The position numbers and the translations under genes are program-made. Shown here piece after piece: positions 58,542 through 64,000 of a stretch of DNA of 64,000 nt. The number at the start of each line of letters is the position of its first letter. Positions within the stretch are counted from its first letter, which is position 1. The notes beneath the pieces were generated by a model that made no database searches, had not been told where the DNA came from, and saw only the letters and a program-made list of their open reading frames with translations. Source of the DNA: an uncultured Selenomonadales bacterium. GTDB taxonomy: Bacteria > Bacillota > Negativicutes > Selenomonadales > Selenomonadaceae. The stretch is taken from positions 1 to 64,000 of the forward strand of contig CAMUZU010000004.1 of the NCBI GenBank assembly GCA_947165295.1. The letters run 5' to 3'.

Positions 58542-59606
58542 TCAAAGGTTCTTGTAGATGATTTCGGTGACTTCGTCGGTGCCGACACGTTTAAAGCCGT
58601 CGGTGAAAATGTCCGCCGTGCGCCAGCCGTCCGCCAAAGTTTTCTCAACGGCAGATTCAATCGCCCGTGCCGCGTCTTCGAGCTTGAGGCTGTAACGCAA
58701 CAGCATCGCCGCGCTTAAAATCGTGCCCATCGGGTTGGCAATGCCTTTGCCTGCAATGTCGGGCGCGGAGCCGTGAATCGGTTCGTAAAGTGAAGTCAAT
58801 TCGCCGATTGACGCTGAAGGCATCAAACCGATTGACCCGCCGATAACCGCCGCTTCGTCGCTGAGAATGTCGCCGAAAATATTGTTCGTGACAATAACGT
58901 CAAACTGCTTCGGGTTCAGCACAAGTTGCATTGCCGCGTTGTCAACGTAAAGATGATTCAGCTCGACGTCCGAAAAATCTTTCGCAACGTCGACGACGAC
59001 TTTCCGCCACAGACGACTTGCCGCCAAAACGTTTGCTTTGTCGACGGAGGTAACTTTTCCGCGACGAACTTTCGCCGTCTCGAAGGCAAGCTTTGTGATT
59101 CGTTCGATTTCGGGCACGGAATAAATTTCGGTGTCCCACGCCTGTTCGACGCCGTCAACGAATTCCGATTCGCAACGTTTGCCGAAGTAAATTCCGCCGA
59201 CGAGTTCACGGACAATCAGCAAGTCACTGCCCGCGACGAGTTCAGGTTTGAGCGGCGACGAGTTCACCAATTCGGGATAAACTTTCGTCGGGCGCAAATT
59301 CGCGAACAAGCCCAAACCTTTGCGCAAGCCGAAAATTGCACGTTCGGGGCGCAAGTTCACGGGCAAGCTGTCCCACTTTTTGCCGCCGACCGCGCCGAAC
59401 AAAACGCCGTCGGCTTTCTTGCAAGCGTCGAGTGCTTCGTCGGTCAAAGGCGTGCCGAATTTTTCGTAAGACGTGCCGCCCGCGTCGCGATAATCGTATT
59501 CGAGCCCGATGTTAAATTTCGCGTCGACTTGCTTCAAAACTTTGACGGCGGAGGCGGTAATTTCCTGCCCGATACCGTCGCCGGGAATGACGATGATTTT
59601 CTTCAT
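58542..59606 (-). CDS. leuB: 3-isopropylmalate dehydrogenase
   Basis: MKKIIVIPGDGIGQEITASAVKVLKQV; NLRPTKVYPELVNSSPLKPE; EPIHGSAPDIAGKGIANPMGTILSAAMLL. Confidence 0.95.
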   Translation of the reverse strand: MKKIIVIPGDGIGQEITASAVKVLKQVDAKFNIGLEYDYRDAGGTSYEKFGTPLTDEALDACKKADGVLFGAVGGKKWDSLPVNLRPERAIFGLRKGLGLFANLRPTKVYPELVNSSPLKPELVAGSDLLIVRELVGGIYFGKRCESEFVDGVEQAWDTEIYSVPEIERITKLAFETAKVRRGKVTSVDKANVLAASRLWRKVVVDVAKDFSDVELNHLYVDNAAMQLVLNPKQFDVIVTNNIFGDILSDEAAVIGGSIGLMPSASIGELTSLYEPIHGSAPDIAGKGIANPMGTILSAAMLLRYSLKLEDAARAIESAVEKTLADGWRTADIFTDGFKRVGTDEVTEIIYKNL

Positions 59607-59615
59607 GATATGACC

Positions 59616-62600
59616 TCACTTGCCCGCGAGAATTTTGTAACCGTTGATTCGTTCTTCGGCGTCGTGCTGAGTTTTGTCGAACAGAGCCTGCGCGGCGTCG
59701 GGGAAATTGCGTTTGAGCGACGAGTAACGAACTTCGCCCATGAGGAATTCTTGGAACTTGCTGAAGTCGGGCTCCTTGCTGTCGAGCGTGAACGGATTTT
59801 TGCCCGTGCCGACGAGCTGCGGATTGTAACGCCAATTCGCCCAATAACCGCACTGAACCGCGAGCTTGCCTTCGAGCTGCGAAGAACCCATGCCCTTGCG
59901 GATGCCGTGGTTAATGCACGGAGCGTACGCGACAATCAGCGACGGACCCGGATATGCTTCGGCTTCGGTTATCGCTTTGAGCAGTTGATTTTGGTCGGCA
60001 CCCATTGAAACCTGCGCGACGTAAACATAACCGTAAGACATAGCCATCTTGCCGAGATCTTTTTTCTTCGTGCGCTTGCCCGTCGCCGCGAATTGAGCGA
60101 TTGCCGCCGCGGGAGTCGCTTTGGACGCCTGACCGCCCGTGTTGGAATAAACTTCCGTGTCGAAGACAAAGACGTTGACATCTTCGCCGCTGGCAAGCAC
60201 GTGGTCAAGTCCGCCGTAACCGATATCGTAAGCCCAACCGTCGCCGCCGAGAATCCACTGCGAACGCTTGACGAAAAAGTCGCGGTTGTCATAAATCTTG
60301 TTGAGCAATTCATTATCGCCGCGTTGAGCTTCAAGCAGGGCGGTCAACTTGTCGGCACGTTCGCGGGTGTTTTCGCTGACGTTGAAATTTTCTTTCCAGT
60401 CGGCAAGTGCGGCGCGAAGTTCGTCGGAAATGTTTTCGTCAAGAGCTTTGGCAACGTCGGCGGCAAGAGCTTCGCGAACGGCTTTGACGCCAAGGAACAT
60501 GCCGAGACCGTATTCCGCGTTGTCCTCGAACAGCGAATTTCCCCAGGCGGGGCCGTGGCCGTTGACGTTTGTCGTGTACGGCATTGCGGGAGCTGACGCG
60601 CCCCAAATCGACGAACAACCCGTTGCGTTGGCAATCATCATGCGGTCGCCGAAAAGTTGCGTCAAAAGTTTCGCGTAAGGAGTTTCGCCGCAACCCGCGC
60701 AGGCTCCGCTGAACTCGAACAACGGTTTCTCGAATTGGCTGCCGATAACGGTCGTTTTCTTCGTCGGATTGACTTTGGGCGCAACTTTCTTCGCGTCGGT
60801 GCCGAAGTCGAAAACTTTCTGCCGAGCTTTGGCTTCGTCGTTGAACGGAACCATCGTCAACGCCTGCTTCGGACAAACCTGCGCGCAGTTTCCGCAACCG
60901 AGACAGTCAAGCGTCGACACGGCGATTGTCAAGTTGTACGCGCCGCGAGAAATTTTCGACGGGATTGACTCCGTGCCTTCGGGCGCATTGGCAAGTTCTT
61001 CGTTGGTCGTCAAAACGGGACGAATCGCCGCGTGCGGGCACACGAACGAACATTGATTGCAACCGATGCATTTGGACTTGTCCCACGCGGGAACTTTAAT
61101 CGCGGTGCCGCGTTTTTCGTAAGCCGAGCCGCCGACGGGGAACGTGCCGTCCGCAAGCTTGACGAATTTGCTTACGGCAAGTTCGTCGCCTTCCTGACGG
61201 TTCATGACGTTTTGCAGTTCGGTGACGAATTCGGGCGGGTCAACCTGTTGCAAGCCGCGATTCATGCCGGTATCGTCGACGTCCCACGTGCTGAGGTCAA
61301 CTTTGTGCAACGCGGCAATGCCTTGGTCAATCGCGCCGCAGTTCATGTCGACGATGTTTTGTCCCTTCGAGCCGTAAGACTTTTCGACGGCGGCTTTAAG
61401 ATATTTAACCGCTTCGTCAATCGGAATGATGTTCGCGAGCTTGAAGAACGCCGCTTGCATAACCATGTTAAAACGTCCGCCGAGACCGAGTTCGCCCGCG
61501 ATTTTAACGGCGTTGACGGTGTAAACTTGAATGTCGTTGTCGAGGATGTAACGCTTCATTGACGGCTTGAGCTTGTGTCCGAGCTTTTCGTCGCTCCAGT
61601 CGGTGTTGAGCAGGAAAGTTCCGCCGCGCTTCATGCCCGCAATCAAGTTGTAATGGTGCACGTAACTTTTCTGCGAACAGCTGACGAAGTCGGGCTTTGT
61701 AATCAAGTACGGCGAAGTTATCGGCAACTTGCCGAAACGCAGGTGACTCATCGTTATGCCGCCCGATTTTTTGCTGTCGTAAGCGAAATAAGCCTGCGCG
61801 TAAAGGTCGGTGTTGTCGCCGATAATTTTAATTGCGGACTTGTTCGCGCCGACAGTGCCGTCCGAGCCGAGCCCCCAGAACTTGCAAGCGGTGGTACCTT
61901 CGGGCGTCAAGTCAACGTCGTGATAAGCGACAGTCAAAGACTTGTGCGACACGTCGTCATTGATGCCGATTGTGAATCCGTTGAGCGGCGAATCCTTTTT
62001 GAGTTCGTCGAAGACCGCAAGCATTTGTTCGGGCGTGGTGTCCTTGCCGCCGAGACCGAAACGTCCGCCGACGACAACGGGCTTGATGTCCGCGTCGTAG
62101 AAGGCAGATTTCACGTCCAGATACAGCGGCTCACCGACTGCGCCTGATTCTTTCGTGCGGTCGAGTACGGCGACTTTCTTGACGGTTTTCGGAATTGCGT
62201 TGAGGAAATGTTTCACGCTGAACGGGCGATACAAATGCACGCTGACCACGCCGACTTTTTCGCCGCGAGCGTTGAGGTAAGTCGCCGCCTCTTCCGCCGT
62301 TTGACAGCCGGAACCGATAGCGATAATGATTCTGTCGGCGTCGGGCGCACCAAAATAATCGAAGACGTGGTGAACGCGTCCCGTGACTTTGGCAATGTCC
62401 GCCATAATTTCTTCGACGAGGTCGGGCAGTTGGTCGTAAGTGTTGTTGACCGTTTCGCGAATCTGGAAGTAAACGTCGGGATTCGTCGCCGTGCCGCGAA
62501 TGACGGGGTGGTCGGGATTGAGCGCGTTGCGACGGAATTTGTTGACCGCGTCGAAATCCAAAATCTTGGCGAGGTCGGCGTAATCAATCACTTCGATCTT

Positions 62601-63143
62601 TTGAATTTCATGCGACGTGCGGAAGCCGTCAAAAAAGTTAATGAACGGAATGCGTCCTTTAATCGCCGCGAGGTGAGCAACCGCCGACAAGTCCATTACT
62701 TCCTGCACGCTTGATTCGGCGAACATTGCGCAACCGGTTTGACGCGCCGCCATAACGTCTTGATGGTCGCCGAAAATGTTCAGCGTCGACGTTGCCAGTG
62801 CGCGTGCCGACACATGAAAGACGCCGGGAAGTTGTTCGCCCGCGATTTTGTATAGGTTGGGAATCATCAGCAGAAAACCTTGCGACGCGGTGTAAGTCGT
62901 CGTCAATGCGCCCGCTTGAAGTGAGCCGTGAACTGTGCCCGCCGCGCCCGCTTCGGACTGCATTTCGACGAGACGAACTTTCTGCCCGAAAATATTTTTT
63001 GTGCCGTGCGCCGCCATGACGTCGACATCTTCGGCCATCGGCGACGACGGGGTTATCGGATAAATCGCTGCCACGTCCGTGAATGCGTAGGAAATATACG
63101 CCGCAGCCTGGTTGCCGTCCATCGTCTTCATTTTCTTGCTCAT
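59616..63143 (-). CDS. nifJ: Pyruvate:ferredoxin (flavodoxin) oxidoreductase
   Basis: MDGNQAAAYISYAFTDVAAIYPITPSSPMAE; CIGCNQCSFVCPH, CLGCGNCAQVCPK; ACAGCGETPYAKLLTQLFG; GGDGWAYDIGYGGLDHVLASGEDVNVFVFDTEVYSNTGGQ. Confidence 0.96.
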   Translation of the reverse strand: MSKKMKTMDGNQAAAYISYAFTDVAAIYPITPSSPMAEDVDVMAAHGTKNIFGQKVRLVEMQSEAGAAGTVHGSLQAGALTTTYTASQGFLLMIPNLYKIAGEQLPGVFHVSARALATSTLNIFGDHQDVMAARQTGCAMFAESSVQEVMDLSAVAHLAAIKGRIPFINFFDGFRTSHEIQKIEVIDYADLAKILDFDAVNKFRRNALNPDHPVIRGTATNPDVYFQIRETVNNTYDQLPDLVEEIMADIAKVTGRVHHVFDYFGAPDADRIIIAIGSGCQTAEEAATYLNARGEKVGVVSVHLYRPFSVKHFLNAIPKTVKKVAVLDRTKESGAVGEPLYLDVKSAFYDADIKPVVVGGRFGLGGKDTTPEQMLAVFDELKKDSPLNGFTIGINDDVSHKSLTVAYHDVDLTPEGTTACKFWGLGSDGTVGANKSAIKIIGDNTDLYAQAYFAYDSKKSGGITMSHLRFGKLPITSPYLITKPDFVSCSQKSYVHHYNLIAGMKRGGTFLLNTDWSDEKLGHKLKPSMKRYILDNDIQVYTVNAVKIAGELGLGGRFNMVMQAAFFKLANIIPIDEAVKYLKAAVEKSYGSKGQNIVDMNCGAIDQGIAALHKVDLSTWDVDDTGMNRGLQQVDPPEFVTELQNVMNRQEGDELAVSKFVKLADGTFPVGGSAYEKRGTAIKVPAWDKSKCIGCNQCSFVCPHAAIRPVLTTNEELANAPEGTESIPSKISRGAYNLTIAVSTLDCLGCGNCAQVCPKQALTMVPFNDEAKARQKVFDFGTDAKKVAPKVNPTKKTTVIGSQFEKPLFEFSGACAGCGETPYAKLLTQLFGDRMMIANATGCSSIWGASAPAMPYTTNVNGHGPAWGNSLFEDNAEYGLGMFLGVKAVREALAADVAKALDENISDELRAALADWKENFNVSENTRERADKLTALLEAQRGDNELLNKIYDNRDFFVKRSQWILGGDGWAYDIGYGGLDHVLASGEDVNVFVFDTEVYSNTGGQASKATPAAAIAQFAATGKRTKKKDLGKMAMSYGYVYVAQVSMGADQNQLLKAITEAEAYPGPSLIVAYAPCINHGIRKGMGSSQLEGKLAVQCGYWANWRYNPQLVGTGKNPFTLDSKEPDFSKFQEFLMGEVRYSSLKRNFPDAAQALFDKTQHDAEERINGYKILAGK

Positions 63144-63279
63144 AAACTCTCGAAAGTCTCCTCTCAAACTCAGGTGTCAGGTGCCGGGGATTTTTCACAA
63201 CGCCCGAAACCTACGAATTGCGGCGGATTATATCACGCGGCTATAAAGTTGTAAACTGCGGCGCATAGTTTGCGAATTT

Positions 63280-64000
63280 TCACGACGTGCGCGGATTGTT
63301 CTTGAAACGAATTTGCAAGTTGAGATCGATGAAATACCCCCCCCCCGTTTTGCAGACGGTGCCGAAGTTGTGTCGACTTGTCGAAGGCGTTTCCAGTCGC
63401 GTGTTGTTGAGCAGGTAGCTCTCGAATTCGTCGCGGTTATAAAGATTGTACGCAACGATTTGGCCGCTCTCCTTGACGATGATGTAGCCGCCGTTGGCCT
63501 CGTCGCGCCCGTTCCAAACTTTGGCGGGTTTCAAGCCCAGTGCAATCGCGCAGAGAAATTTTTTTATCTTGTAACGATAAATCCTTGCGTTGCGCAAGTT
63601 CAGCGGGTTGTCGTCTTCAAGACGCGTCGCCAGCTCCGTGCAATTAGCAATGCCTTTGCCATAGTAAAGCTTGAGCATTTCGGCGACGATTTTGTCGAAC
63701 TGCGTATCGATAAAGTCAAGGTTGCCCGCGAAAGTTTCGTTGTTGACCTTGTCGAATTCAATGCCGCCAAGTTTTTCAAGGCGTTCTTTCAGTGTGTACG
63801 TATTCAGCTCGTCGGCAAGCGCGTCGTTCATGTCGGGCAGATTGAATCGAAAGTTCGTTGCCCGTGAAGCGTTGAGCAAAGTCGGCGGTTGACCGATGTC
63901 AGACTTAATCGAGTAGCAACAAATTCTGTCGTAGTTGGTGAACGGGTCGTGAATTTTGACTTCGATGTCGGCCTTGCGGTTTGCGGGCGATTTAATCTTC
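63280..64000 (-). CDS. HpaII-like type II restriction endonuclease, C-terminal part (continues past window edge)
   Basis: Open frame to window end: KIKSPANRKADIEVKIHDPFTNYDRICCYSIKSDIGQPPTLLNASRATNFRF...GGYIIVKESGQIVAYNLYNRDEFESYLLNNTRLETPSTSRHNFG...GGGYFIDLNLQIRF. Contains an in-frame G10 tract (63337-63346 as C on the + strand). Confidence 0.8.
   Translation of the reverse strand, partial: KIKSPANRKADIEVKIHDPFTNYDRICCYSIKSDIGQPPTLLNASRATNFRFNLPDMNDALADELNTYTLKERLEKLGGIEFDKVNNETFAGNLDFIDTQFDKIVAEMLKLYYGKGIANCTELATRLEDDNPLNLRNARIYRYKIKKFLCAIALGLKPAKVWNGRDEANGGYIIVKESGQIVAYNLYNRDEFESYLLNNTRLETPSTSRHNFGTVCKTGGGYFIDLNLQIRFKNNPRTS

Noticed and set aside
1-64000. CRISPR arrays, rRNA or tRNA genes
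   Set aside because: No regularly spaced direct repeats with unique spacers and no recognisable rRNA or cloverleaf sequences were seen on reading; a tRNAscan run would be needed for certainty.

Overview
This 64 kb window comes from an anaerobic Bacillota-type genome. The likely placement is Negativicutes- or Clostridia-like, inferred from PolC, GlgC/GlgD, PFOR, IorAB and rubrerythrin; lineage was not tested. Most of it is housekeeping and central metabolism: polC, paaK/iorAB, ptsHI, an M18 aminopeptidase, dusB, coaX, a glgA-glgB-glgP-glgD-glgC glycogen cluster, ileS, copA, a polyprenyl synthase, a hybrid histidine kinase plus HPt, leuB and nifJ. No rRNA, tRNA or CRISPR was recognised. The items most worth follow-up are: (1) a divergent cluster at about 29.5-36.4 kb (glycyl-radical activase, ROK kinase, YbiW-like glycyl radical enzyme, HAD phosphatase, FSA/transaldolase-like aldolase, DeoR regulator) that resembles the E. 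coli ybiV-ybiW-ybiY-fsaA locus and suggests a 1,5-anhydroglucitol 'anhydroglycolysis' module; (2) three tandem DUF1919 paralogs, two with poly-G tracts at equivalent positions, one in frame (G9) and one out of frame (G7), suggesting phase variation; (3) the C-terminal part of an HpaII-like restriction endonuclease carrying a G10 tract; (4) an unlisted 48-aa SCIFF-type six-cysteine (ranthipeptide) precursor with no adjacent maturase; (5) a five-copy, about 110-bp intergenic element made of three hairpins, with stem sequences that covary between copies; (6) a PolC that appears to lack the inserted 3'-5' exonuclease domain; (7) a CopA with a fused CopZ-like domain preceded by an internal Shine-Dalgarno and ATG; and (8) a decayed prophage fragment flanked by about 415-bp inverted repeats. 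All calls were made by reading the sequence; no database search was run.
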